From: Paracoccaceae bacterium | GTDB taxonomy: Bacteria > Pseudomonadota > Alphaproteobacteria > Rhodobacterales > Rhodobacteraceae | DNA: 64,000 nt | Direction of reading: 5' to 3' | Assembly (NCBI GenBank): GCA_033344815.1 | Contig: JAWPMR010000001.1 | Span: 172,136 to 236,135, forward strand | Notes under the pieces: generated by a model | Seen by the model: only the letters and a program-made list of their open reading frames with translations | The model's database searches: none | What the model was told of the DNA's origin: nothing | In this document: positions 48,333 to 58,219 of the stretch, piece by piece | Layout: every line of letters begins with the position of its first letter | Position numbering within the stretch: position 1 is the stretch's first letter | Program-made: the position numbers and the translations under genes

Positions 48333-49661
48333 GCCGTTACGACACAGTTCGGTAGGGCGTCATAAAGGTGTGCGCCGCACGGATCTCAATTTTACGCAAC
48401 TTGCACCAACGTTGTCAGAACAACGCCCGTGCGCTTGCCTGCTCAAGTTCTGTTTAACGTTGCAATTGGCGCAGGTTGCTGAATGCGGCAGTGCAGAGTG
48501 ACTATGGTAACGAACCTGTATCCAAGGCTATACCCACTTGTGGCCGATGACCGCGTGCAGCCGACCTCCGGGAGGAGAAACATGAGTTCGAAAGCACTCC
48601 GGGAAAGGTTGGACGCCCAAGAACGTCGCGCATTTTGCGTATAGCCAGCAGGCACGGGTTTACAACGGCAGTGGTTGTCGCGACGGACGATGCCCTTATG
48701 TCAGGGTTCGCAATTTTACAAACAGTGTCTGAACAAGAAGAGCGCAAGAAGGCGGCCGATCACGCAATGATCGTTGCGTCGCCTTGAGTTGTAGGTACCT
48801 TTCGCCGCGTGCCCTTGATGTAACTGGACTTCAAAAAAGCTTGGGAACATGCCCAACTGCAAAGTCCTTACCAACGCCCGGTGGCGAAACTGATGTTGGC
48901 ATTGCGTTTGTGCAAACCGTTCAATCGAACACATCCCATGAGCGGGAAACGTGCTCGCAAACTTTATGCCGTTTGCCCCGATCATTGATCTGGTGAATAT
49001 CCCATACTGGTGCGGCAAGAACCAGCAGTCGGTAACCTGATGACTTCGCCACAATGGAAGGAACAGGTAAACCCCGGTATCGAGGCGCGGAGCTTCGAGG
49101 CTTTGCGGTATGTCACCGTTGATCCGCGAACAGTTGTTCCGTGCCGTGGATTTAATGAACCCAAGAGGCATTTGCCGCACGACATAGGCTGCTCTTGACG
49201 ACGAACCTGCCGTTGAGGCGCAAAAAACATGCGCTTCGCAAACCCGCTTGCATACTGGTGCGCCTCAAGCCGCGCTCCACCCCGAAGACGGCATCGATCA
49301 TTGAGGTGAAAAGATGAAATCGGCGAAAATCGCTGCCCGCGCATATGCAATCCTCATCGACGCAATCTTTGGGCAAACTCGCTAAGACGGGTTCTCAGAC
49401 CCCGTGTCTCCGAAGCGGTCCTCGCATCGTTCCTTGCCGACCATCACAGACCAGAGCGTGGCCGCATGCGTTCCCAGGCCAGAGCGCTAGCCACGAACAC
49501 GCGGACGGCAGCGACACAACGGGAAGATCACATTGGCGGGGTTTGCGCTATTTTTTCGCTTCTGCTTGGCGGCAAAGCTGCTGCTGCCGGATCACACCTT
49601 TTCCGGAGTCAAGGATCACTTGCCTCAGAGCATAGGTTGGCGCAAATGACAGGTCATCATT
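48333..49661. other. gene-free stretch of about 1.3 kb
   Basis: No convincing gene. A good ribosome site (GGGAGGAG near 48574) leads into only about 20 codons before a stop (MSSKALRERLDAQERR). A different frame just after it reads FTTAVVVATDDALMSGFAIL, so a small broken gene may lie at about 48584-48786. The rest is featureless. Confidence 0.4.
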
Positions 49662-50672
49662 CTATTGGCTCAGCAAGTCCTGCACAGCACAGCGCAACAC
49701 CGCCTCATCTACCGGGTTCAGTGTCGGGTTGCCCGCGCGATGACCCCAGATCGACTCGATGGCGCGCAGCTCGGCATTGGGCATCATTGCAGCCTCAATC
49801 TTGCTGTCTTCAGGCGTGAAATAGAGATCTGTTTTTGAGGGCATGATAATGGAGCGTGCAGTTATTGCGCCCAAGGCAGCGGCGAGATCACCCTGGTGGA
49901 TCTCGTTGTCAGATATGTCCGAGGCCATCCAGGTTTCCAGGCTGGCCAGCAAGTCATGCGCGTCGCGACGTAAGAAATTAGCCTCCCAGGACCTGACGAG
50001 AAAGTCTTCGAGTGACGTAAAGCCGACGGCCTCAAACACTTTCTCCCGATAAAACGCCTGAGACATCGCCCAACCCGCATAAACGCGACCCATCGCGCGC
50101 AGACCTCGTGTCGGGTGTTGCGAAAAATGGTCGCCCTGCCAGTGTGGATCACCTGTCAGCGTGGCGCGCACGCCTTGCAAAAATACCTTGTTGTGAATCG
50201 ACGTCCGGGCCGAACCGCAGATCGCAACAATGCGTGCAACCTGATCCGGGAACAGGGCCCCCCAATGCAGCGCCTGTTGCGCGCCCATGGACCACCCGTA
50301 AATCATTGCAAGATGCTCAATACCAAAGACGTCGCGCAACATCTGCCGTTGGGCATGAACATTGTCCCAATGGGTGAAGACCGGATACCGTTCAGGCCCA
50401 AAAGGTTGGGACATGTTGGATGGCGAGGTCGAAAGACCGTTACCGAACATGTTCGGGATCACGATGAACCACGCGTCAGGGTCAAGCACCCTGCCCGGCC
50501 CGATCAGCCATTCGGTATCTGTGTGCTGCGCGCCATAAGACGTTGGATAGAGGATCACATTGGACTTGTCCGGTGCCAATGTGCCGTATGTCTTGTAGGT
50601 CACTTGCGCCGTCGGAAGGGTGATGCCCTTTTGCAGTTTCAGGTTCTTGAACTCGTAAGTCGCGCTTGCCAT
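49662..50672 (-). CDS. MetX-like alpha/beta hydrolase
   Basis: The 336-residue protein resembles homoserine O-acetyltransferase MetX: NVILYPTSYGAQHTDTEWLI, the nucleophile elbow YGWSMGAQQALHWG with Ser128, Asp in SKTDLYF and His311 in WGHRAGNP. True MetX proteins also show an extra acceptor-binding segment that I cannot confirm, and the gene neighbours are hydrolases and a peptide importer. An acyltransferase or hydrolase acting in that pathway is therefore as likely as methionine synthesis. It lies five bases after an M20 gene. Confidence 0.75.
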   Translation of the reverse strand: MASATYEFKNLKLQKGITLPTAQVTYKTYGTLAPDKSNVILYPTSYGAQHTDTEWLIGPGRVLDPDAWFIVIPNMFGNGLSTSPSNMSQPFGPERYPVFTHWDNVHAQRQMLRDVFGIEHLAMIYGWSMGAQQALHWGALFPDQVARIVAICGSARTSIHNKVFLQGVRATLTGDPHWQGDHFSQHPTRGLRAMGRVYAGWAMSQAFYREKVFEAVGFTSLEDFLVRSWEANFLRRDAHDLLASLETWMASDISDNEIHQGDLAAALGAITARSIIMPSKTDLYFTPEDSKIEAAMMPNAELRAIESIWGHRAGNPTLNPVDEAVLRCAVQDLLSQ

Positions 50673-50677
50673 CTGTG

Positions 50678-51814
50678 TCAGCTTAGCCGCATCAGCAAGC
50701 CGGTCATCAGGCGCGCGCGCTCAACTAGACTGTCGACGCGGATGTGTTCGTTGAGCGTGTGCAGATCCGCACCGCGGACTCCGAGCGAATCCAGTGTCGG
50801 TATCCCCAGGGCGCCCGTGAAGTTCCCGTCAGACCCACCACCTTGACTACGGCCGGTCATCTCAAACCCAATCTCGGATGCAATGTCCTTGGCAATTTCG
50901 AAAATCCTGGCCGTACCGGGCGTGTCAGGCCGCCAGACTGGCCGCGTCACGCCGCGCTCCACGTGAAATTCAACACCGTTGACCGTGCCCTGCAGCGCCA
51001 GCATTTGCTTGACGCCATCATCGAGATCCTCTTGTTTCTTCGCCATGCTCAATACCTCCGCCGCGCAGGTGGATGAAACGCAGTTTACCCATTGCCCTGC
51101 ATGGATCACACCGACACTGAATGTACAATCGGGACCGGTCATCTCTTCAATCTCGATGATTTTGCGTGCCATTGCGGCGATCGCCGATTTGCCATCCTTC
51201 AAACGCGCGCCCGCATGGCTGGGCTGTCCTTTTGTCATCAAATTAAAGCGTGCAATGGCATAGCGTCCGATGGTCACACCTCCATCGTCATGCCCAGGCT
51301 CAGGCACCAGAACATAGGCGCTGCGCGCGGCCTCGGCCTCAATCAGGTCCCGCGTGCTGGGGGTGCCGACTTCCTCGTCGGGGGTGAAAAGCACGCTCAC
51401 CGGCAATGGCGTTTGCAACCCGGCCCGAAGTAACTGGCGGATGGCCTCAAGGCTGATGTAGTTCCCGCCCTTCATGTCCATGAGACCGGGGCCATAGCAG
51501 ATTTCGCCGTCCCTCTTGAACGGCAATACATCAAGGGTTCCGATGGGGTGAACTGTATCCATGTGACCGGAAATCAGGATGCCGGGCTTACGCCCCATGT
51601 CCGGATGCGGAAAGCGCGCGCGCACAGAGCCGCCAAAACCCATACGCCCCGGGATACGCTCAATCACAGCGCCAAGGGCGGCCAGATCATAGGCCGCAAT
51701 GTCCATCATCCGGTCAACCGCACGCGCGTCATAGGTCGGGCTTTCACATTCAATCCAAGGCTTCAGGCCCGCAAGCATGTCATCGGTATCAAACGGCAGT
51801 TCAAGCGGGTTCAT
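50678..51814 (-). CDS. M20 family metallopeptidase (carboxypeptidase G2-like)
   Basis: The 378-residue enzyme has the M20 zinc set: GHMDTVHPIG, GLMDMKGG (bridging Asp), TPDEEVGTPST (catalytic Glu pair), PEPGHDDGG and a C-terminal DLHTLNEH His. The lid domain (SHAGARLKDGKSAI) is present. Relatives remove C-terminal glutamate or other amino acids from acylated peptides. The ATG at 51814 has AAAGGAG upstream. It lies 11 bases after a second M20 gene. Confidence 0.86.
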   Translation of the reverse strand: MNPLELPFDTDDMLAGLKPWIECESPTYDARAVDRMMDIAAYDLAALGAVIERIPGRMGFGGSVRARFPHPDMGRKPGILISGHMDTVHPIGTLDVLPFKRDGEICYGPGLMDMKGGNYISLEAIRQLLRAGLQTPLPVSVLFTPDEEVGTPSTRDLIEAEAARSAYVLVPEPGHDDGGVTIGRYAIARFNLMTKGQPSHAGARLKDGKSAIAAMARKIIEIEEMTGPDCTFSVGVIHAGQWVNCVSSTCAAEVLSMAKKQEDLDDGVKQMLALQGTVNGVEFHVERGVTRPVWRPDTPGTARIFEIAKDIASEIGFEMTGRSQGGGSDGNFTGALGIPTLDSLGVRGADLHTLNEHIRVDSLVERARLMTGLLMRLS

Positions 51815-51825
51815 GGCGACTCCTT

Positions 51826-52989
51826 TCAATTGGCAAGGCGGCGTTCTACAATGCGTGCCATCACGGATGCCCCAACCGGCAACACTTCAGGATCCAGGAA
51901 AAAGCTGGGGTTGTGCAGGCCTGTTGTGCCGGAATGGCCAATGCGGCAATAAGCGCCCGGAATCACTTTGAGCATATCGGCAAAGTCCTCCGAGCCCGTC
52001 GCGGGTTCGTCGTTTCCGCTTATGTTTTCCTGGCCGACAATGTCCTGTGCGGCTTCCATATAGGCATCTGACAATTCAGCATCATTCATCAGCACATCAA
52101 AAATGTTGCGCAGGTCGATGCGGATTTCGACAGCATAAGCCTTGGCAAAGCCTTCACAAAGCTCACGCATTCGCGTCTCAGCCAGTTGACACACCTCATC
52201 TTTGAAGTAGCGGATCGTACCCGCCAGCGTCGCAGTGTCCGGGACGATGTTATAGGCAGCGCCAGAATGCAGCTGTGTCACCGACAGCACGCAGGTATCC
52301 AGCGGGGCCACATTGCGTGACAGGATCGTTTGCAAACTGCCCACAAGCGCCGAGGCGATCACCAGAGGGTCGCGCGATTGCTGCGGCATTGCCGCATGAC
52401 TGCCTTTGCCTTGCACGGTAATATCAAAAAACGATGCCCCCGCCATCGCAGTCCCTTTGCAAATGCCGACGGTCCCCGGTTTGCCGTTGGGGGCATTGTG
52501 CATGCCGTAGATTTCATCACAGGGAAAGCGGTCAAACAGCCCATCCGCCAGCATTCCGCGTGCGCCACCCAGTCCTTCTTCGGCGGGTTGAAAAATTAGA
52601 ACGGCGGTGCCTGCAAAATCACGCGTGTGCGCCAGATGTTTTGCCGCTCCCAACAACATCGTGGTGTGACTGTCATGACCGCAGGCATGCATGACACCGG
52701 GGGTCTGGGACGCATAGCCAAGGTTTGTTTCTTCATGGATTGGCAGCGCGTCCATGTCTGCGCGTAACCCGATGCGCCGCGCGCTTTCCCGTTTTCCCTT
52801 TACAAGACCGACCACGCCAGTACCTGCGATGCCTGTATGCACCTCGTCGACCCCATATGCCCGCAGCTTGTCGGCAACAACGCCTGCTGTGCGGTGTTCC
52901 GTAAAGCCGATTTCAGGATGCGCATGCAGATCCTTGAAAATAGCCGTCAATTCATCCGTGCTGTCAGCGATTACGGGCAGTATGTTCAT
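51826..52989 (-). CDS. M20 family aminoacylase/amidohydrolase (HipO-like)
   Basis: The 387-residue enzyme has DLHAHPEIGF at the start, GLRADMDALPI, the metal-binding MHACGHDSHTTMLL and FQPAEEGLGGARGML, GSHAAMPQQSRDP in the lid domain, and EPATGSEDFADM near the end. This is the HipO/IAA-amino-acid hydrolase branch, which splits N-acyl amino acids. GGAG stands upstream of the ATG at 52989. It follows the transporter ATPase gene in the operon. Confidence 0.88.
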   Translation of the reverse strand: MNILPVIADSTDELTAIFKDLHAHPEIGFTEHRTAGVVADKLRAYGVDEVHTGIAGTGVVGLVKGKRESARRIGLRADMDALPIHEETNLGYASQTPGVMHACGHDSHTTMLLGAAKHLAHTRDFAGTAVLIFQPAEEGLGGARGMLADGLFDRFPCDEIYGMHNAPNGKPGTVGICKGTAMAGASFFDITVQGKGSHAAMPQQSRDPLVIASALVGSLQTILSRNVAPLDTCVLSVTQLHSGAAYNIVPDTATLAGTIRYFKDEVCQLAETRMRELCEGFAKAYAVEIRIDLRNIFDVLMNDAELSDAYMEAAQDIVGQENISGNDEPATGSEDFADMLKVIPGAYCRIGHSGTTGLHNPSFFLDPEVLPVGASVMARIVERRLAN

Positions 52990-53005
52990 CTCGTTGTCTC
53001 CATGG

Positions 53006-54634
53006 CTATTCGGCGGCTTCAGCAAAGGGGCGGAAATTTGCGAAATCCCAGTGGCGTCCCGGCGCCGCTTTGATCAACGCTTTTGTGTATTCTTGCCGGG
53101 GGGCGCCAAGCACCTGTCCGGCAGGACCGATCTCAACGACACGACCATGTTGCATCACCAGCACATCGTCGCAGATTTGAGCCGCCACTCCCAAATCATG
53201 CGTGATGAACAGAATGCCCAGACCGAGACGTTCCTGCAGTTCAGCCAACAGATCAAGCACCTGCGCCTGCACGCTAACATCCAGCGCTGACACCGCCTCA
53301 TCCGCAACCAGCACGTCCGGGTCCATCGCCAGGGCGCGCGCGATGGCAATGCGTTGGCGTTGCCCGCCGGAGAATTGGTGCGGGAAACGGTCCACGGCAC
53401 TGGCCGGCAGTCCCACAAGTTCCAGCAACTCGCGCGCGCGCGCCATCGCCGTGTCGCGCGGCGTGCCAAAATTGAGCGGTCCTTCGATGATCGATTGTCC
53501 TACCTCAATCCGTGGATTGAGTGAGCGCATCGGGTCCTGAAACACGATCTGGATGTTTTTGCGCTGAGGCTTGAGTTCCTTTTGCGTTAGGGTTGCAATG
53601 TCTTTTCCCCCGACGGTGATCACGCCAGACGTCGGATCAATCAACCGCATGATGCAGCGCGCAACGGTTGTCTTGCCGGAGCCGCTTTCTCCCACGATCC
53701 CCAACGTACGGCCTTTGGTCAGGCTGATGCTCACGTCCTGTGCCGCTTTTACCTCGCGCGCCTTTGAGAAGAACCCGCCCCCGCCATAGGTCTTGCACAG
53801 GTCACGCGTGGACAACACAATGTCATTTGACTGCCCGCCACGCGGCGGACGCGGAACCTGACTGGGCACCGATCGCAAAAGGTCACGCGTGTAATCTGTC
53901 TGGGGATGGCGCAACAAATCATCAACGCTCTGCGTCTCCATCACCTCGCCCAGCTTAAGAACGGTTACATCGTCCGCGATCTCGGACACCACACCCATGT
54001 CATGTGTAATGAACAGCACGGCTGAGCCTTGATCTTCGCGCAGCTCACGGATCAGGCTCAGAATTTGCGCCTGCGTTGTTACGTCAAGCGCCGTTGTAGG
54101 CTCGTCGGCGATCAGCAATTGTGGACGCATGATCAGTGCCATCGCTATCATGATACGCTGGCGCTGCCCGCCTGACAGTTGATGGGGAAAGCTTGCGTAC
54201 ATCTTGTCCACGTCAGGCAAATGCACCGCTTCCATCATGTCCTTTACGCGACTGCGACGTGCGGATTGCGTGAGGTCAGAATGAAACTCCAATACTTCCT
54301 CGATCTGTTGACCGACACGCGCAACCGGGTTGAGCGCCGTCATCGGTTCTTGAAAGATCATGGACATGGACGTCGCACGCAGGCTGCGCAGGCGGGCGGT
54401 ATCCGCCTCCAGTACGTTCTCGCCCTTGAGCACGATCGAGCCCTCAATGGCTTTCAGCGCATCCGGCAGCAGACCCATCGTTGCAAGTGCTGTCAGCGAT
54501 TTCCCGGACCCGGACTCGCCGACAAGACACATCGTCTGCCCTGGCTCGATGCTCAGATCCAGCCCCCTGACCACCTGACTGTCTGCCTTGCCGCCCAATG
54601 CAATGGACAGGTCGCGAATTTCCAGCAGGCTCAC
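53006..54634 (-). CDS. fused dipeptide ABC transporter ATPase (DppD-DppF type)
   Basis: The 542-residue protein holds two ATPase domains. The first has Walker A GESGSGKS (39-46), [22 protein letters not shown] and FITHDMGVV. The second, from about residue 280, has [29 protein letters not shown] (DEA in place of DEP) and FITHDLGVA. Fusions of this GsiA/YejF kind power oligopeptide-type importers. It overlaps dppC by four bases. Confidence 0.92.
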   Translation of the reverse strand: MSLLEIRDLSIALGGKADSQVVRGLDLSIEPGQTMCLVGESGSGKSLTALATMGLLPDALKAIEGSIVLKGENVLEADTARLRSLRATSMSMIFQEPMTALNPVARVGQQIEEVLEFHSDLTQSARRSRVKDMMEAVHLPDVDKMYASFPHQLSGGQRQRIMIAMALIMRPQLLIADEPTTALDVTTQAQILSLIRELREDQGSAVLFITHDMGVVSEIADDVTVLKLGEVMETQSVDDLLRHPQTDYTRDLLRSVPSQVPRPPRGGQSNDIVLSTRDLCKTYGGGGFFSKAREVKAAQDVSISLTKGRTLGIVGESGSGKTTVARCIMRLIDPTSGVITVGGKDIATLTQKELKPQRKNIQIVFQDPMRSLNPRIEVGQSIIEGPLNFGTPRDTAMARARELLELVGLPASAVDRFPHQFSGGQRQRIAIARALAMDPDVLVADEAVSALDVSVQAQVLDLLAELQERLGLGILFITHDLGVAAQICDDVLVMQHGRVVEIGPAGQVLGAPRQEYTKALIKAAPGRHWDFANFRPFAEAAE

Positions 54635-55521
54635 CGCTCAATCCCCCGTTTTGCCATGCGTGGATCAAGCGCGTCGCGGACCGCATCCCCCAGCAGATTG
54701 ATCGACAGGATCGCCACCGAGACCACAAGACCAGGCCAAAGAACAATACCGGGGTTGATCTGAAAATAGATACGGCCCTCAGCCATGATGTTGCCCCAGC
54801 TTGGTGTTTCCGGGTTGATGCCCGCCCCAAGAAACGACAGGATCGCTTCGGTCAGGATGGCGCTGGCACAGATGTAGGTCCCCTGAATGATCAACGGCGC
54901 AACGGTATTGGGCACCAGATGACGGCGCATGATCAGCCATGTGGGCGTGCCTGCAGCGATGGCCGCTTCGACGTAGGGCTCTTCGCGCGCAGAAAGCACC
55001 AGGGAACGGACAAGGCGGATCACGCGGGGCACTTCGGGGATCGTAATTGCGACCAGAACCGTCCAGAGGCTCGCGCCCCAAAGCGACACAATTGCAATGG
55101 CCAAAAGGATACTTGGGATCGCCATCAGACCATCCACCATACGCATCAACACGGCGTCCATCCAACGAATGTAGCCCGCAAGCAAGCCCAGAAGCAGGCC
55201 AAAGAAGACAGCAAAGATCGCCGCCGCAACACCCACAACCAATGAAATCTGTCCCCCATATATGATGCGGGAAAACAGGTCGCGCCCAAAAGCATCAGTG
55301 CCAAGCCAATATTCGTCGCTGGGTGGTTTCAAACGCACCGAGGGTGTCAGGCGAACAGGATCATGCGGCACAACCCAGGCAGCAAATATCGCTGAAAGCA
55401 CGATCACGGCGAGGATCACTGCCGCGAGCGTTACCAGCGGGCCCGACAGCACGATCTCGCGCGCCCGGCGGATCGGCGACGGGCGGTCCGGCGCTGCGGC
55501 GATGGCGGTCTGATCTGTCAT
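54631..55521 (-). CDS. dppC: dipeptide-type ABC transporter permease, DppC
   Basis: The 296-residue permease has about six helices and the EAA loop region YVEAAIAAGTPTWLIMRRHLVPN that docks with the ATPase, preceded by GTDAFGRDLFSRIIYGG, a DppC/OppC signature. It overlaps both neighbours by four bases. Confidence 0.92.
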   Translation of the reverse strand: MTDQTAIAAAPDRPSPIRRAREIVLSGPLVTLAAVILAVIVLSAIFAAWVVPHDPVRLTPSVRLKPPSDEYWLGTDAFGRDLFSRIIYGGQISLVVGVAAAIFAVFFGLLLGLLAGYIRWMDAVLMRMVDGLMAIPSILLAIAIVSLWGASLWTVLVAITIPEVPRVIRLVRSLVLSAREEPYVEAAIAAGTPTWLIMRRHLVPNTVAPLIIQGTYICASAILTEAILSFLGAGINPETPSWGNIMAEGRIYFQINPGIVLWPGLVVSVAILSINLLGDAVRDALDPRMAKRGIER

Positions 55522-56462
55522 GTGTAACGAATCCTTGGATCCAGCAAGACATAGGCGATGTCGATCATCAGGTTGATGACCACATAGATCAGGGATGCCA
55601 GCAGGATGACCGCCTGAATGACCGGGTAATCCCGGCTCAGAACGGCATCAACGGTCAGACGGCCCAGTCCAGGCAGGTTGAAGACGCTTTCCGTGACAAC
55701 AACCCCGGAGATAATCAAGGCAAAACCAATGCCGATGACGGTGATGATCGGCACCGAACAATTGCGCAGGGCATGGCGCATCAGAACACGGCTCTCGGGC
55801 AGGCCTTTCGCCCGTGCGGTCCGGATGTAATCATCGCCGAGGATTTCCAGCATCGAGGTCCGCGTGATCCGCGCAATGAGCGCGATGTACAAAAGTGTGA
55901 GCGTAAACGTCGGCAAGGCGATGCGGTGGAGAAAATCGCCCAGACCGTCACCGATTGGGCGAAACCCCTGCACCGGGAACCACTTCAACTCCATGGAGAA
56001 TAGCGAGATCATGAGATAGCCGATCACAAACACCGGAACCGAAAACCCGAGCACCGACAGCAACATAACGAAACGGTCGATCAATGTACCCTGTTTCCAT
56101 GCGGCAATGACACCCAGCGGGACTGCGATGATCACCGACAGGACGATGGTCGTCAGCGCAAGGCTGATCGTCGGTTCCATACGGTCGCTGATGAGTTCGA
56201 TGACGGGTTTGCCGGATAGGATCGACGTGCCGAAATCGCCTTGCAGCAATTGGCCGATCCAGCTGAAAAACTGGGTAAACAGAGGTTCGTTAAGGCCAAG
56301 GGACTCGCGTATCGCATCAAGCTGGGCTGGCGTCGCGGTGTCACCGGCAAGAATGGCAGCGGGGTCACCCGGCGTCAGTCGCAAAAGCAAAAAAACAAAC
56401 AAAGCGACAAACCCCATCACGGGGATCGCAGCAAGGACGCGCTGCACGATATAGCCAACCAT
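55518..56462 (-). CDS. dppB: dipeptide-type ABC transporter permease, DppB
   Basis: The 314-residue permease has the DppB opening YIVQRVLAAIPVMGFVALFVF, RLTPGDPA, and the EAA loop DDYIRTARAKGLPESRVLMRHALRN. The start at 56462 is preferred to a longer frame beginning at 56576 because it begins at the first helix and has AGAGG upstream. A 76-base gap separates it from the binding-protein gene. Confidence 0.92.
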   Translation of the reverse strand: MVGYIVQRVLAAIPVMGFVALFVFLLLRLTPGDPAAILAGDTATPAQLDAIRESLGLNEPLFTQFFSWIGQLLQGDFGTSILSGKPVIELISDRMEPTISLALTTIVLSVIIAVPLGVIAAWKQGTLIDRFVMLLSVLGFSVPVFVIGYLMISLFSMELKWFPVQGFRPIGDGLGDFLHRIALPTFTLTLLYIALIARITRTSMLEILGDDYIRTARAKGLPESRVLMRHALRNCSVPIITVIGIGFALIISGVVVTESVFNLPGLGRLTVDAVLSRDYPVIQAVILLASLIYVVINLMIDIAYVLLDPRIRYT

Positions 56463-56538
56463 GGGCCAGACCTCTCGGATCACGGACGCGGTAAAAATCG
56501 GCCCCACGCCTGCATGCGCAGGGCCGACGGATCGTGGT

Positions 56539-58149
56539 TTATTTGCTGATGTTCCAGAACAGGGGCGCCGGTGCATCCAGCACGCCGTCTATGCCGCTGG
56601 ACCATGCTGTCGGCACGAAATACTGGCCGATCGGAGCGTAGACACCTTCCTCATAAGCGATTTTCTGGATCTCGGCGGCGAGGCCTTGCTGTTCTTCCAG
56701 CGTTGGGGCTGTGGCATAGGAAATCCGCAATTCTTCCAGCTTGGGCACGTCCGGCCAGCCAAACCAACCCCCATCAGGGCCTTTGCCGTTAACCATGTTA
56801 TTGACCAACGGGTTGAACACGTCCGCACCGACCCAATTGGTCATGAACATATGCCAGCCGCCATCTTCAATGGAGGCTTGGCTCGCGCGTTTACCTACCA
56901 GCGTCTGCCAGTCCATTGCCTGCAAGTCGACGACAAAGCCGGCATCCCGCATGGCCTGCGCGACCACAACGGGCTGCGTGCGAAGAGTGCCGACATCTGT
57001 GGGATGCATGATCACAATTGGCGTGCCGTCATAACCGGCATCCGCAAGCATTTGTTTGGCCGCTTCCATGCCATTGCCTTCCACCAGCGTTTTTGAACCG
57101 ACATCGGAAGCAAGTGGCGTGTCGCAGACGAACATCGCGCCGCAAAGGTTATATAGCTCCGGATTGCCGACCAGCGCATCAAGCACATCTTTCTGGTTCA
57201 CCGCAGCAATCGCCGCTTTGCGGATCATGACGTCATCCATTGGCGCATTCAACGTATTGGGGCGCATAATCGTTTGCATCCCAAGCGCGTTGAGGTTGCG
57301 CACGATAATCTCTTCGTTCAGTTCCAGGATTGGCAACAGATCCGACGGAGGGCTTTCCCAATAATCGATTTCACCGGCCTGAAGCGCATTGAATGCCGTT
57401 TGATCGTCCGGCATCACAACCCATTCTACGCGATCTACGTTCACAACCTTGCCACCTGATGCCCAGCTGGAGGGCTCATTACGCGGAACGTAGTCTTCGT
57501 TTTTCGCATATACCGCGATGACACCCGGCTGATATTCGTCCGCAACCCATACGAACGGGCCCGATCCGATCTGTTCCGGGATCGGTTCTGTTGACGGCGT
57601 TTCGGCCAGACGCTTGGGCATGATGAAGGGCACGTTCGATGACGGCTTTGCCAGGCTGTCGATCACAAGCCCGTAAGGTTCCTTGAGAGAAATCACAAAC
57701 TCATTGGGCGCAGCGCCTTGGCTCATACTATCGACAAATGACATCAGGACCTGCCCCATGCCATCGCGCTCACCCCAACGTGCTACCGAGGCCGCTACGT
57801 CTTCGCCCGTGACTGGCGCGCCATCGTGGAATGCCAAACCGTCGCGCAGGGTGAATGTGTAGACCAAACCATCGTCTGACACGGTGTGACTTGCCACCAT
57901 CTGCGGCTGTGGCACCAGATCACTGTCCAGCGCGTAGAGCGTGTCAAAGATCATATAGCCATGATTGCGGCTCATATATGCGGTGGTCATGATCGGATCC
58001 AGCACACGTAGGTCTGAATGCTTGACCGCCCGTAAGGTTTGCGCATCCGCCGCGCCGCTTACAAAGGCAAAAGTAGCCAGCGTTGCGGCAAGCAGTGACG
58101 TTCTCAGTCGCCCGGAGGGCAGTCGATTGAAATCAGTCATGTGGATCAT
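56539..58149 (-). CDS. peptide-type ABC transporter substrate-binding protein (SBP family 5)
   Basis: The 536-residue protein has a signal peptide (TSLLAATLATFAFVSGAADAQ) and the family 5 fold: LRVLDPIMTTAY, YTFTLRDGLAFHDGAPVTGEDVAAS, GSGPFVW and a C-terminal EEGVYAPIGQYF. GGGAG precedes the ATG at 58149. Members bind peptides, opines, nickel or glycosides. The hydrolases in this operon point to an N-acylated amino acid or modified peptide as ligand. Confidence 0.9.
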   Translation of the reverse strand: MIHMTDFNRLPSGRLRTSLLAATLATFAFVSGAADAQTLRAVKHSDLRVLDPIMTTAYMSRNHGYMIFDTLYALDSDLVPQPQMVASHTVSDDGLVYTFTLRDGLAFHDGAPVTGEDVAASVARWGERDGMGQVLMSFVDSMSQGAAPNEFVISLKEPYGLVIDSLAKPSSNVPFIMPKRLAETPSTEPIPEQIGSGPFVWVADEYQPGVIAVYAKNEDYVPRNEPSSWASGGKVVNVDRVEWVVMPDDQTAFNALQAGEIDYWESPPSDLLPILELNEEIIVRNLNALGMQTIMRPNTLNAPMDDVMIRKAAIAAVNQKDVLDALVGNPELYNLCGAMFVCDTPLASDVGSKTLVEGNGMEAAKQMLADAGYDGTPIVIMHPTDVGTLRTQPVVVAQAMRDAGFVVDLQAMDWQTLVGKRASQASIEDGGWHMFMTNWVGADVFNPLVNNMVNGKGPDGGWFGWPDVPKLEELRISYATAPTLEEQQGLAAEIQKIAYEEGVYAPIGQYFVPTAWSSGIDGVLDAPAPLFWNISK

Positions 58150-58219
58150 CTTGAACTCCCGGTTGTTGATAATATGCGCCGGGCTCATGTCTCCCTTTTT
58201 GGCGCGGCTTGTATATGTG

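Noticed and set aside
48716-49180. A 154-codon minus-strand frame
   Set aside because: Its composition is unlike neighbouring proteins, it has no good start and no domain.
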